Below the pieces are notes generated by a model. The model made no database searches. It worked only from the letters and a program-made list of their open reading frames with translations, and was not told the DNA's origin. A stretch of 64,000 nt of DNA, from contig CALIBL010000019.1 in assembly GCA_938045805.1 (NCBI GenBank), positions 1 through 64,000 on the forward strand, given 5' to 3'. Position 1 is the stretch's first letter, and every line of letters starts with the position of its first letter. Below, one piece after another: positions 1-8,791 of this stretch. Position numbers and translations under genes: made by a program. The DNA comes from an uncultured Rubripirellula sp. (GTDB taxonomy: Bacteria; Planctomycetota; Planctomycetia; Pirellulales; Pirellulaceae).

Positions 1-242
1 AATATCGCTATTGTGTCAAACGCTGTGGTTCGCACTTAAGGTTGAAAAACTACTGATCCTTGGAGTGTCAATTCCGCTGGCGCAGCCAAGACTTGCGAGA
101 AAACGTGGGATGAACTTTGGATTCGTGTGATGGCCGGTGTACCAGATTAGGCGATAAGCTGCCTGCTTTCGATTCTTCACCGCGGTCGATACGCTATGTC
201 AATTCCAAGATTAATGACTGATTCAAATATTGAGTAGGTGAT

Positions 243-1346
243 ATGAGTGATTCGCTTTGTCGTTGGGGATTTCTGAGTACAGCAGGAATTGGCCGTAAGA
301 ATTGGAAAGGGATCCATCTTAGCGGTAATGGCCGAGTCTCGGCGGTTGCCAGTCGGTCGGTTGAAAAAGCTCAGGCCTTTATCGATGAGTGCTCTCAGGA
401 GGTTCCTCAGCGTGGAGATGTCGCTGCGGTGGGCTCCTATGAGGAATTGCTTAGCCGAGATGATGTCGACGCCGTATATGTCCCGCTGCCTACCGGTATT
501 CGAAAGCAATGGGTGGTTGCGGCTGCGAAAGCTGGGAAGCATGTCCTTTGTGAGAAGCCCGCTGCGGTGAACGAAGAAGAGGTTCAAGAAATGGTTGATG
601 CGTGCGCTGAAGCAGGCGTGCAATTCATGGACGGAGTGATGTTCGATCACAGTCAGCGTTTGGCTAGAGTCCGAGAGATTCTTCAGGCGGGAGAGGTGGT
701 AGGTAAGACGCGACGAATTTCTACCCACTTCTCTTTCTCTGGGGATGAATCCTTTCAGCAAAGTAACATTCGAACCGATGCGATCTTGGAGCCTCATGGA
801 TGCTTAGGCGATTTGGGTTGGTATTGCATTCGATTCACGCTCTGGGCAGCTGGGCTCGAAATGCCCACTAAGCTCTCGGCACGCACTTTAACGTGGCTTG
901 CTGGAACGGAATCCGATGGTGAGGTGCCGGGCGAGTTTTCCGCCGAATTGCATTTCCCCAATGATGTGACCGCATCGTTCTATTGTTCCTTCTTGACGGT
1001 AAATCAGCAGACCGCAATGGTCTCGGGGGACCGAGGTTATCTATCAGTTGACGATTTTGTTCTTCCTTTTTACGACGCCGAAGCGAGCTGGAATCAGCAT
1101 CAACATGTGCTGGATATTGATAATTGCCGTTGGAACTTTCGCAGGCATACTGATCGAAACGCGGTGGCCGAGTATCCATCGGGTGAGCGGAATGCTGCGG
1201 AGGTGAATATGGTGAGACGATTTGCTGATTGTGTTAACAGTGGCAAGATTGACCCGTTCTACCCCGATCTAACCTTGAAGACACAGCGAATCATTGACGC
1301 CTGTCGACGAAGTGATGCCGAAGGTGGAGCTTTGATTGAAGTCTGA
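243..1346 (+). CDS. Gfo/Idh/MocA family oxidoreductase
   Basis: A 367-residue NAD(P)-dependent oxidoreductase of the Gfo/Idh/MocA family, acting in the cytoplasm probably on a sugar or cyclitol; the substrate cannot be read from sequence. The N-terminal Rossmann part starts with WGFLSTAGIGRKN, with ASRSVEKA at the end of the second strand, and the family motif EKPAA lies near residue 101. The C-terminal half (from about residue 125) fits the alpha/beta substrate-binding domain. The ATG is preceded by AGGTG a few bases upstream. It stands alone on this strand, so context does not help with the substrate. The family call is firm, the exact reaction is unknown. Confidence 0.88.
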   Translation: MSDSLCRWGFLSTAGIGRKNWKGIHLSGNGRVSAVASRSVEKAQAFIDECSQEVPQRGDVAAVGSYEELLSRDDVDAVYVPLPTGIRKQWVVAAAKAGKHVLCEKPAAVNEEEVQEMVDACAEAGVQFMDGVMFDHSQRLARVREILQAGEVVGKTRRISTHFSFSGDESFQQSNIRTDAILEPHGCLGDLGWYCIRFTLWAAGLEMPTKLSARTLTWLAGTESDGEVPGEFSAELHFPNDVTASFYCSFLTVNQQTAMVSGDRGYLSVDDFVLPFYDAEASWNQHQHVLDIDNCRWNFRRHTDRNAVAEYPSGERNAAEVNMVRRFADCVNSGKIDPFYPDLTLKTQRIIDACRRSDAEGGALIEV

Positions 1347-1389
1347 GCGAGAGCTTGGCCTGATCGCTCGTTAATATTTTTGGTTTTTT
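1345..1389 (+). terminator. Possible intrinsic terminator after the oxidoreductase gene
   Basis: GAGCGA (1345-1350) pairs with TCGCTC (1364-1369) around a 13-nt loop, followed by a T-rich run to 1389. The stem is short and begins inside the stop codon, so this is only a candidate. Confidence 0.35.
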
Positions 1390-1756
1390 GACCGGATGGT
1401 CCGTCCGGTCGCTTGATGCCTCGCTCTAGCCGTGGATACGCTTAAGCCGTGGATGATGTTGGATGAGTTTTGCATTGTTCTAAAAGTGCATCCGAGAGCG
1501 CAATCATCACCCCATAAGCAGGTCCCACTTACACTTGGTTGGCTTTCCCCACCAGGATGTAAGCCTTATCTGATGGTGATCCGTCTTGATCTGCAATGGA
1601 TGGTGAAGAGGAACGAGAGTCGGGTTTGCTGTGTTGCGATGTCAACGAGGGATTGGCAACACAGGTTCAAAACCAGTGATTCGGTGATTGCGTGCTGCGA
1701 ATTGCATGGAAGTGGTCAGGTGATGTGCGATTCCGCGTTTCATCATTGAGTTTCAT
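1390..1756. other. Intergenic stretch without a recognised gene
   Basis: Together with the candidate terminator this gap is about 410 bp. It holds a 7-bp inverted repeat, GACCGGA (1390-1396) and TCCGGTC (1404-1410), with no T run after it on either strand. An open frame at 1432-1749 has no recognisable protein character (rich in Trp, Cys and Met, no domain) and was not accepted. Confidence 0.4.
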
Positions 1757-3073
1757 TTGCCGTCTCAGAACCCCTCCGTCGCGTCCTCTTCATCGAGTTG
1801 GTCGAAGCAGATCGCCGAACGCTATCGTTGTGATTTGACACCAGACCTTGCCGACTGGTTTGATTCGGAGATCTGGCAGGAAACGCTTGCAGGTGAGTTT
1901 CTACGACCTGTTCCCCCGAGCGTTTTACTCCAACCTGACCCTGAAGTGATTTGGCCAGGATTGATGGTGCCTGACCTCATTCCTTTGATCGGTAATGATT
2001 CGGGTGACTGGCTTGGTGTTCGTTTGACGGAGGGTAATCAAACCGGACAGATTGTCTATTGGTACCATGGAGGAGGTGATTGGTTGCCTTGGGGAGAGAC
2101 TTTATCTGAAGCGGTTCTTTTCAACACTTACTCTAGCACGACCTATCGCTTTTTGGCCGAAGCAGTGGGGGCTGAGGAACAATCTAAGCGAGGTAGCATT
2201 CGTAGAAACGCTTTCTCCCCTAGTAGCGACCGTACGTTTCGGTGGGCTGCTGAGCATTACGGGGTGAAGTTTGATCAGCTTCCCTCCCCGAATCTGCCTG
2301 AGGAGATCTCGGTCAATCGCCTCCTGAGTCTCGGTATCGCTGAGGTTGCTATCCGCTTTTTGAAAGCCCAGAAATTGCTGCGGCATTGGTCTCGAGATCA
2401 AATTGTTACGACCTTGGAAGACGGACTAGAAGATCGATCACATCAGATCAATCGTTGTCTTTTTGATGTGGATCTCGTTCCTGAATCGCAGCTAGAACGG
2501 TTGGTGGAGTTGACCGGGGATAGGCGGGTTCAGCGTTGGAGTGCGGTTGCCCGTCATGCTGAAGCTGTCACCACATTGGCTCCTGAGCAAGCTTGGGCTT
2601 GGCAGTTGTTGGGTTATGAAGCCGAGAAACGGGGGAACATTCAACAGGCAACCGCTTACTACCAGCAGGCATCAAAATGTTCTTCATTTACCGATCACAC
2701 GACTGCGTTTGGTTTTCATTGGACCGAGCCTCTTGCTGCTAAATTCTCAGTTGCGAGACTTGTTGAGTTGAAGTCTTGCGGCGAAGCCGACACCGCTTAC
2801 GTTCAATCTCTAACCTTGCCGGACATCGCTGCTCGAAGTGAGCAGATCATGGAATTCTGGATGTCGATGAGCCAGCACTTTGATGCTGCAGATCAGTTTG
2901 CGGATGCAACTCGATGCCTCTTCGCTGCAGGGTGGGATATCAGTCACCGTTCGATGTCGGACTATCGAAGAGTTCTGGCATTAATGAGCGATAGAGCTGG
3001 TCGTTGTGGTCAGGTTGCACGCGCGGAAGTTGCTGCAACGCACCTTCGGTGTTTGACCAATCGGTATGGATAG
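1757..3073 (+). CDS. Hypothetical protein with a TPR-like segment
   Basis: A 438-residue protein that I do not recognise as a named family. The start is TTG at 1757, giving a Ser-rich N-terminus (MPSQNPSVASSSSS); no ATG lies close by. The first half contains many Trp and acidic residues and resembles SMI1/KNR4-like or other small-molecule-sensing domains only loosely. Around residues 275-305 the run AWAWQLLGYEAEKRGNIQQA has the spacing of a tetratricopeptide repeat, suggesting a helical scaffold in the C-terminal half. No signal peptide or membrane segment is visible. Function unknown. Confidence 0.7.
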   Translation: MPSQNPSVASSSSSWSKQIAERYRCDLTPDLADWFDSEIWQETLAGEFLRPVPPSVLLQPDPEVIWPGLMVPDLIPLIGNDSGDWLGVRLTEGNQTGQIVYWYHGGGDWLPWGETLSEAVLFNTYSSTTYRFLAEAVGAEEQSKRGSIRRNAFSPSSDRTFRWAAEHYGVKFDQLPSPNLPEEISVNRLLSLGIAEVAIRFLKAQKLLRHWSRDQIVTTLEDGLEDRSHQINRCLFDVDLVPESQLERLVELTGDRRVQRWSAVARHAEAVTTLAPEQAWAWQLLGYEAEKRGNIQQATAYYQQASKCSSFTDHTTAFGFHWTEPLAAKFSVARLVELKSCGEADTAYVQSLTLPDIAARSEQIMEFWMSMSQHFDAADQFADATRCLFAAGWDISHRSMSDYRRVLALMSDRAGRCGQVARAEVAATHLRCLTNRYG

Positions 3074-3142
3074 TTGGATCGCTTGGATCGATAAGTTTGT
3101 CTGAATAATGGATCTCAGTGACTCGCTTGCAAGGTGCGATGT

Positions 3143-4084
3143 TCAGCTTTTTTGGCCGGCGTAACGCATGCTGCGAATGATCGCATCTCGAACTTCCTCG
3201 ACCTCTACATCACAAGCAACCTCCATGTTCATTGGCCAGTTCCGACGCAGACGTTGATCGAATAGCGTCATGCCGCGTGCTAATTCACCGCCTGTCTCAA
3301 CCCTTCCCGCCATCGGTTCCCATGAAAATAAGTCTGGTTCCAAGATGGCCATTAGTGTGGTCGGGTCGTAAAGAGGGATTAACTCTTCACCGAGTTTTTG
3401 ATGTGCAGCGCGGAAGGCGAACGGAAGAAGTTTTCTCAGTAGTGAACCCATGTGCGTACCGGCACTTGGAAGTTGATCGAGCAGTTCAACACCGAATCTA
3501 ACCTCTTCGGTCACATCGAGGGGAACAAGGGTCTTGGTGGTTGCTGATGCAAAAACAGTTGCGGCGCTCTGAGGATCGAAGTGAATGTTTCTTTCGGCAA
3601 CCGGGGTCGCATTCCCCGGGTGAGTTACTGTTCCCCCACTGATTAACACTTGGTCAATCAATGGAACAAGGTTCGGCTCCCAACGTATCAACCTTGCAAG
3701 GTTGGTCATTGGGCCCAAGCAAACAATTGATACTTCATTGGGATATTGTTCAATCAGCTCACTGATGACTTTCTCGCTCGCCTGTTGGCGTTGCCGGCCC
3801 GAGGGTTCAAAGTGGCACTCTGCCAAGCCATCACTGCCATGCAGAAACGAGTCGTCCGCTACTGGGGCGTTCTCACCCGGGGTTGCTTTACCAATCCGCG
3901 GATACTTGGGTGGGTCAAGCATTGTGACGAGCGAGGTCACATTATTGGTTGCTTGTTCAGCGTCAACGGTACCCGCAACTGCGGTGATTGCTAAAACCTC
4001 TAGTCGAGGATCAAAGAGTGCCATTCCTAGGGCAATTGCGTCATCAATACCCGGATCGCAGTCGATAATGATTTTTTTGCTCAT
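3143..4084 (-). CDS. Inosine-uridine preferring nucleoside hydrolase family protein
   Basis: A 313-residue protein that should hydrolyse the N-glycosidic bond of ribonucleosides, releasing base and ribose for salvage. The hallmark Asp cluster is at the N-terminus: D8-C-D10-P-G-I-D14-D15, which binds the catalytic calcium ion in this family. Further on lie the conserved LVPLDVT-like segment and a C-terminal DPTT motif. Length is typical for the family. No signal peptide is seen, so it should be cytoplasmic. It converges on the preceding gene (3073) and diverges from trpD. Substrate preference (purine or pyrimidine) cannot be told. Confidence 0.9.
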   Translation of the reverse strand: MSKKIIIDCDPGIDDAIALGMALFDPRLEVLAITAVAGTVDAEQATNNVTSLVTMLDPPKYPRIGKATPGENAPVADDSFLHGSDGLAECHFEPSGRQRQQASEKVISELIEQYPNEVSIVCLGPMTNLARLIRWEPNLVPLIDQVLISGGTVTHPGNATPVAERNIHFDPQSAATVFASATTKTLVPLDVTEEVRFGVELLDQLPSAGTHMGSLLRKLLPFAFRAAHQKLGEELIPLYDPTTLMAILEPDLFSWEPMAGRVETGGELARGMTLFDQRLRRNWPMNMEVACDVEVEEVRDAIIRSMRYAGQKS

Positions 4085-4267
4085 GGTCAGATTTTAGGTG
4101 CAACCGTCTGAACAAACGAGACTGATTTGTTGCGTGGGGGATGAGGTCCTTGGTACAGTCTTGATCTGAAGCGACCACCATGCATTGTGCTCCCCGCAGG
4201 CATGTTGAGTCCTGAGACAAGCCCGCTACCAATTATTCGCCTGTTCTACGTGAGAGATAACGTTCGC

Positions 4268-5293
4268 ATGGATCATCCTTCTTCCACCGTATCGTTTTCT
4301 GATGCAATCGAAATTGTTCGTGAGGGATTGGATCTGTCGGCTGAACAGACCAGCGGGTTAATCGATTCCATGCTCTCGGGCGAGGCTGGCGAGGAACAGG
4401 TGGGTCAGTTGCTCTTGTCTCTGAGGGACAAGGGAGAAGCGGTCAGTGAATTAGTGGGTGCTGCACGTGCAATGCGGCGACACATGACAAAATTGCCGCA
4501 TCAGCACAAAGTGTTACTCGATACCTGCGGCACCGGTGGCAGTGGCAGTGGAACTTTTAACATCAGCACAGCGGTTGCGATTGTTTCCGCAGCTAGCGGT
4601 GTGCCCGTGGCAAAGCACGGCAACCGAAAAGCTTCAAGCCTGACAGGTTCCGCTGATGTTCTTGAAGTACTCGGGGTCAAGTTAGAGAGTGAACCAGAAG
4701 TCGTGGCTCAAAGGCTCGATGAAATAGGTATCTGCTTTTGTTTCGCCGCGAAGCTGCATCCTGCAATGCGCCACGTGGTTGGCGTCCGTAGGAAGCTGGG
4801 AGTGAAAACACTGTTCAATCTTCTTGGCCCACTCTGTAACCCAGCCGGCGCGACGCACCAGTTGCTAGGGACTTCCTCGCCTGACTCGCAGGACAAAGTT
4901 GCTGCGGCTCTTTATCAGCTTGGAACCCAAAGCTCATTCGTCATTCACGCCGAAGATGGGCAAGATGAGGTATCCCTCGATGGTCTTACTCACGTGATGC
5001 ATGTCACCAAAGAGGGATGTTCAAAAATGGATTGGAGTGTGCAAGACTTCAATCTTTTACCTGCTGGTAGAGAGGCTCTCGCTGCAAAAGATCCTCAGGA
5101 GAGTGCAGAGATCATTCAGCGAATCCTGCAAGGTGAACCGGGTCCGTGCCGCGATACCGTGCTCGCCGGCGCTGCTGCAGCGTTGTTGCTTGTCGACAAA
5201 GTATCAAGTCTCGAGCAAGGTGTTCAAATGGCGGCAGAGACGATTGATTCAGGGGCCGCTACTGAGAAACTGAATCAGCTTTGTCAGGACTGA
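4268..5293 (+). CDS. trpD: Anthranilate phosphoribosyltransferase
   Basis: Transfers the phosphoribosyl group of PRPP to anthranilate, the second step of tryptophan synthesis. The PRPP-binding motif DTCGTGGSGSGTFNIST and the following KHGNRKASS segment are intact. I place the start at ATG 4268 (341 residues, MDHPSSTVSF), because the frame could be extended to a GTG at 4187 but those 27 extra residues do not look like TrpD. No other trp gene lies in the window, so the pathway genes are dispersed, a common planctomycete arrangement. Confidence 0.95.
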   Translation: MDHPSSTVSFSDAIEIVREGLDLSAEQTSGLIDSMLSGEAGEEQVGQLLLSLRDKGEAVSELVGAARAMRRHMTKLPHQHKVLLDTCGTGGSGSGTFNISTAVAIVSAASGVPVAKHGNRKASSLTGSADVLEVLGVKLESEPEVVAQRLDEIGICFCFAAKLHPAMRHVVGVRRKLGVKTLFNLLGPLCNPAGATHQLLGTSSPDSQDKVAAALYQLGTQSSFVIHAEDGQDEVSLDGLTHVMHVTKEGCSKMDWSVQDFNLLPAGREALAAKDPQESAEIIQRILQGEPGPCRDTVLAGAAAALLLVDKVSSLEQGVQMAAETIDSGAATEKLNQLCQD

Positions 5294-5416
5294 TTGCAAG
5301 ACGCTCTGTGGCCGGTTGATTGGTAGCAGTTTGAGTCAGAACAGTATTGATGACTCCCCAGCAGTTAGTTCATTGACTCTTCTGTCTCGTAGGCGGATGA
5401 ACGGTTTGCGTTCAAC

Positions 5417-5902
5417 TTAGCGGTAGACCACTACAAAGAAGACTCCATTTTTAACGTGTAGCATCACGGCGCCAGCCTCCTTCATGGTGGGATCCATGGA
5501 GTAGCAAGCCGAGACTCGTTTAGGAGCATGGCCGTAGACCCATCCCACCCCTTCATACTTTCCGGGTGCAAAAGAGCCGGGCGGATGTCCTTTCTGGCCG
5601 CTGGCGACCATTAGGTCGAGACGCTTTTTAGCAATCAACTCGAGATCACTGGCATGTTTTAGCGGTGCAATACCGCCTCGCTCGCGCTGAGCGTTCAGCA
5701 AGTTCAACGCACTGGTGACACCCGTGGCATGGAATTCACCACAATCCTCACAGTGATCGATTTGTCTGGTGGGACGCTTAAGCGGGTCAAGCTCCAGCGT
5801 GAAAAAAGAAGTTTCGTAATCGGCAAGACAAAGCTTGCCAGGTAGTACCACCAAGAGGGCAGCCAAGATCACGTTTTTTAAAGTCGGTTTCATGGACTTC
5901 AT
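5417..5902 (-). CDS. Small secreted CAP-domain-like protein
   Basis: About 161 residues with a signal peptide (MKSMKPTLKNVILAALLVVL, then PGKLCLA). After a Cys-containing segment (CEDCGEFH) the sequence LNLLNAQRERGG and later GHPPGSFAPGKYEGVGW recall CAP/SCP (YkwD-like) proteins, with a terminal VFFVVVYR strand. The start could be ATG 5902 or ATG 5893; a longer upstream frame up to 6028 is unlikely because it lacks a signal-like n-region. Function in CAP proteins of bacteria is mostly unknown. The 269-bp gap upstream to hisH should hold its promoter, but I see no clear -35/-10. Confidence 0.7.
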   Translation of the reverse strand: MKSMKPTLKNVILAALLVVLPGKLCLADYETSFFTLELDPLKRPTRQIDHCEDCGEFHATGVTSALNLLNAQRERGGIAPLKHASDLELIAKKRLDLMVASGQKGHPPGSFAPGKYEGVGWVYGHAPKRVSACYSMDPTMKEAGAVMLHVKNGVFFVVVYR

Positions 5903-6171
5903 TACTCTTAGAAACGATGCTGGGCAAAAAAGGCAAACTGTAACGGCGGTTTTTATCTTTCGCCTTTCTCCCAAAAAGAAAAGCCCCCTAAAGTTGAAGT
6001 TCGAATTGCTTAGGGAGGTAATTCTCACATCACTCCCAGTAATTAAAAAAATTCAGCATCGAGATTTTCGGTTTATCTGCCATGTCATACGCCACGTAAT
6101 GGAACGAACAACACCTTAAGAAGGGTGGTTTTTGACGAGAATTTTTTGTGCTCGTACTTTACCCTGACTGG

Positions 6172-6777
6172 TCACCGTTGCTGAAATTGTCTCAGGAGTT
6201 TCAAGCCGTTTTCTTGACTCTTCTCAGGGTGGAACTGCGTGGCAAACAGGTTACCGCGTTGAACCATCGCGCAAAAATCCGTCCCATAGTGGCACCGAAG
6301 AGCAACCACATCGGGGTCACTGGGGCGGACGTAGTAGGAGTGGACGAAGTAAAAGTGGCTCCCCTCAGGCGTATCGACTAAAAGCGGCGATTCTTTAGTC
6401 TTTTGCACGGTATTCCAACCCATGTGGGGGACTTTGAACTGCTCGGGCAAATCAAAACGAACCACCTCACCCTCAATCACTCCCAGACCCTGATGCTCCC
6501 CGTTCTCGTAGCCTTTTTCGAAGAGCAGTTGAAGGCCCAAGCAAATTCCCAAGAACGGTCGATCGGACGAAATGAAATCGCGGATCGGATCCGCGAGATC
6601 TCGGCGGCGGATCTCGTTCATTGCGTCACCAAATGCACCCACACCAGGGAGCACGAGTTTTTCCGCATTGGCGATGACTTTCGGGTCCGAGCTGATTTGA
6701 GCGGAGCCTCCGACGCGTTCAATCGCTTTCTGAACGCTGCGCAGGTTTCCCATTTGATAATCAACGATCGTGATCAT
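6172..6777 (-). CDS. hisH: Imidazole glycerol phosphate synthase, glutaminase subunit
   Basis: HisH hydrolyses glutamine and feeds ammonia to HisF in histidine (and AICAR) synthesis. The class I amidotransferase triad is complete: nucleophile C79 in GICLGLQ, H183 and E185 in QFHPEKS. I place the start at ATG 6777 ([15 protein letters not shown], 201 residues), matching the normal HisH N-terminus; an in-frame extension up to 6873 does not. hisF is not in the window. The gene diverges from hisE-hisG across a 356-bp spacer, so two divergent his transcripts are likely. Confidence 0.95.
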   Translation of the reverse strand: MITIVDYQMGNLRSVQKAIERVGGSAQISSDPKVIANAEKLVLPGVGAFGDAMNEIRRRDLADPIRDFISSDRPFLGICLGLQLLFEKGYENGEHQGLGVIEGEVVRFDLPEQFKVPHMGWNTVQKTKESPLLVDTPEGSHFYFVHSYYVRPSDPDVVALRCHYGTDFCAMVQRGNLFATQFHPEKSQENGLKLLRQFQQR

Positions 6778-7133
6778 GGTTTTTGCGATGGGGATGTGTA
6801 ATGCGAGTTTGGGATGGGACGACCGCACCATTGTGACCCTCTGAAGGCTCCAGACACCCACTATAGGTTGCAAATCGTGATCCCAGATGATGGTGTGAGG
6901 GCATTAATTGTGCCGAGTGTTCCCAATTCAGCGAATAGGTAGGATGACTCGTTGGCGGAAGGAAACAGGTTTTTTAGTCGAAAAAACCATCGAAGAGCGA
7001 CCTTTCGCGTGCGCAATTCCTCTAAGTCGTTGGCAATGTGCTGAGATCGGTCTAACATCGTGATCCTCGAGGAGATGTATTTTTTTCCACGAGGCTCGCT
7101 CCCAGTTCCGAAATTCAAGCCCCTTCCAACATC
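6778..7133. other. Divergent hisH / hisE intergenic region with a hairpin
   Basis: A 356-bp spacer between divergent genes, which must hold both promoters. It contains a perfect 8-bp inverted repeat, GGTTTTTT (6968-6975) and AAAAAACC (6981-6988), with a 5-nt loop. On either strand it could fold as a weak hairpin. No coding frame in the spacer looks real, and no histidine-rich leader peptide was seen. Confidence 0.4.
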
Positions 7134-7469
7134 ATGTCTCAGTCCCTCGACTCGCTTTCGCGATTGATGCAAACATTGCTCGACCGAGCAGAGCAGTTGC
7201 CTGAGGGATCCTACACGACGAAGCTGCTGAGGGGTGGAGCGGAGAAAATTGGCGGCAAAATCCTTGAAGAGGCCCGCGAGCTGATCGAGGCAGCCGACGA
7301 ACAGGGCGAGGAGGGACGAGAGCATTTTGTGTATGAGGCAGGAGACGTGATCTATCACACATTGGTGATGCTCGCTTACCGCGGCGTTCACCTTGATGAG
7401 GTGGCTCGCGAGCTTGCGCGTCGCGAGGGCACCTCAGGCCTCGTCGAGAAAGCGAATCGAGAAAAGTAA
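7134..7469 (+). CDS. hisE: Phosphoribosyl-ATP pyrophosphatase
   Basis: A 111-residue all-alpha pyrophosphatase that converts PR-ATP to PR-AMP, the second step of histidine synthesis. The MazG-like metal-binding pattern is visible: KILEEARELIEAA followed by EAGDVIYHTL. It is a stand-alone HisE, not fused to HisI. It lies 27 to 87 bp upstream of hisG, depending on the hisG start, and on the same strand, so the two consecutive-step enzymes are likely cotranscribed. Confidence 0.93.
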   Translation: MSQSLDSLSRLMQTLLDRAEQLPEGSYTTKLLRGGAEKIGGKILEEARELIEAADEQGEEGREHFVYEAGDVIYHTLVMLAYRGVHLDEVARELARREGTSGLVEKANREK

Positions 7470-7556
7470 TCCACTCCTGATCGGTAACGCGACCACGTGG
7501 TGTTGTTGGTCAAATTCATTCATCAGCTAAATACAATCGAGCGAAGAGCTAAACCG

Positions 7557-8417
7557 TTGGACGGACCAAGAAACCTAAGAATCGGGCTTCCAAGCAAAGG
7601 AAGACTCAGTGAAATCGCATCGGAGCTTCTCGGCCAGGCGGGGATCAAGTTTCGCCGCCAGAGTCGTGGTCTGTTTGCCAAGGTCAGTGGGTTACCAATT
7701 GACCTCGTCTTTCTGAGAACCGATGACATTCCGACGCTTTGTGCGGAGGGTGCCATCGATATGGGAATCACGGGAAGCGACCTTGTTGAAGAGGCTGGCG
7801 CAGATATCGCTGTCCGAATGAAATTGGGTATGGGACGATGTCGACTCGCTTTCTGTGTCCCGGATGATTCTGATATTGCGAATGCATCACAACTCGATCA
7901 GTCTCGGATTGCAACGAGTTTTCCTGCTGTGACCCGTCGCTACCTCGCTGATCGTCAGGCCGAAGCCCATCTGGTCGCTTTGTCCGGAAGTGTTGAAGTA
8001 ATGATTCAGCTTGGGATCGCCGATGCGATCGTCGATCTTGTCGAAACTGGGAGCACGCTTGCCGCCAATCGCCTACGGATTCTGGAGGAGATCGGGTCTT
8101 ACGAGACGGTTTTGATTCAGAACGACCGAAATCACGACCCGGTGACCGCCGACAGGGTCGTTCGCCGTCTCGAAGGGGTGGTCATTGCACGCGACTATTC
8201 GCTCCTCGAGTACAATGTGCCGAGGGCAAAGCTAGCTGATGCTGAGGAGATCACTCCCGGCTTCAACTCACCGACTGTTAATGCACTTGAAGATGAGCAG
8301 TGGTGTTCCGTTCGAGTAATGGTCAAACGAAAAGACATTATCGAAGCGATGGAGCGTCTTGAGACCTTGGGCGCTTCGGCCATCATTGAAACGCCTATTT
8401 CGAATTGCCGGCTATAG
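7557..8417 (+). CDS. hisG: ATP phosphoribosyltransferase, long form
   Basis: First and committed enzyme of histidine synthesis, joining ATP and PRPP. LRIGLPSKGRLSE opens the catalytic domain and MGITGSDLVEEAGADI is the conserved phosphate-binding region. The protein keeps a C-terminal ACT-like regulatory domain (about the last 75 residues, ending SAIIETPISNCRL), so it is the long, histidine-inhibited form that needs no HisZ. The frame has no usable ATG; TTG at 7557 gives 286 residues and follows an AAGAG sequence, while GTG at 7497 would add 20 residues without family likeness. The start is therefore not certain. Confidence 0.93.
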   Translation: MDGPRNLRIGLPSKGRLSEIASELLGQAGIKFRRQSRGLFAKVSGLPIDLVFLRTDDIPTLCAEGAIDMGITGSDLVEEAGADIAVRMKLGMGRCRLAFCVPDDSDIANASQLDQSRIATSFPAVTRRYLADRQAEAHLVALSGSVEVMIQLGIADAIVDLVETGSTLAANRLRILEEIGSYETVLIQNDRNHDPVTADRVVRRLEGVVIARDYSLLEYNVPRAKLADAEEITPGFNSPTVNALEDEQWCSVRVMVKRKDIIEAMERLETLGASAIIETPISNCRL

Positions 8418-8439
8418 TAGCAATTATTGGGAAACGTTC

Positions 8440-8775
8440 ATGAGTCATTCCACTCCCGAAGTCGATGTGCAGGCGGTTGCCAAGCTGCGAGAAGAACAAG
8501 CGGATTTTTTACTGCTCGATGTGCGCGAAGAATCCGAATTTTCCATCGCAGCGATCGACGGCAGCTTCTTACTCCCGATGAGTCAACTCCGGCTACGTTT
8601 CGCAGAGCTTGAACCCCATCGAGACCGATTGATTATCGTTCATTGCCATCACGGCGTTCGCAGTATGCAGGTAGCTGACGCGCTTCGAGAACAAGGGTTC
8701 TCGAATGTCCAAAGCATGAAAGGGGGAATCGACGAGTGGAGCCTTGATGTCGACTCGTCCGTTCCACGTTATTGA
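8440..8775 (+). CDS. Single-domain rhodanese-like protein
   Basis: A 111-residue rhodanese domain with the active-site Cys at C69 in HCHHGVRSMQ, and LLLDVREESEF earlier as the typical second strand. Such proteins carry persulfide sulfur or act as small sulfurtransferases; the acceptor is unknown. The ATG at 8440 gives the compact domain; upstream codons in the same frame overlap the end of hisG and are not needed. It follows hisG by 22 bp on the same strand and might share its transcript. Confidence 0.88.
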   Translation: MSHSTPEVDVQAVAKLREEQADFLLLDVREESEFSIAAIDGSFLLPMSQLRLRFAELEPHRDRLIIVHCHHGVRSMQVADALREQGFSNVQSMKGGIDEWSLDVDSSVPRY

Positions 8776-8791
8776 TCCCGGTCAAGCTAGG

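Noticed and set aside
1390..1410. Terminator from the GACCGGA/TCCGGTC repeat
   Set aside because: The T run lies before the stem on the plus strand, and on the minus strand A residues follow, so it does not fit an intrinsic terminator.
1432..1749. 105-codon open frame
   Set aside because: Composition is unlike the neighbouring proteins and no domain or ribosome-binding site is visible.
5333..5356. Terminator after trpD
   Set aside because: GAGTCA and TGACTC can pair, but the loop is 12 nt long and no T run follows.
6861..7391. 176-codon minus-strand frame across the hisH/hisE spacer
   Set aside because: It overlaps most of hisE on the other strand and has no protein-family character; it is a shadow frame.
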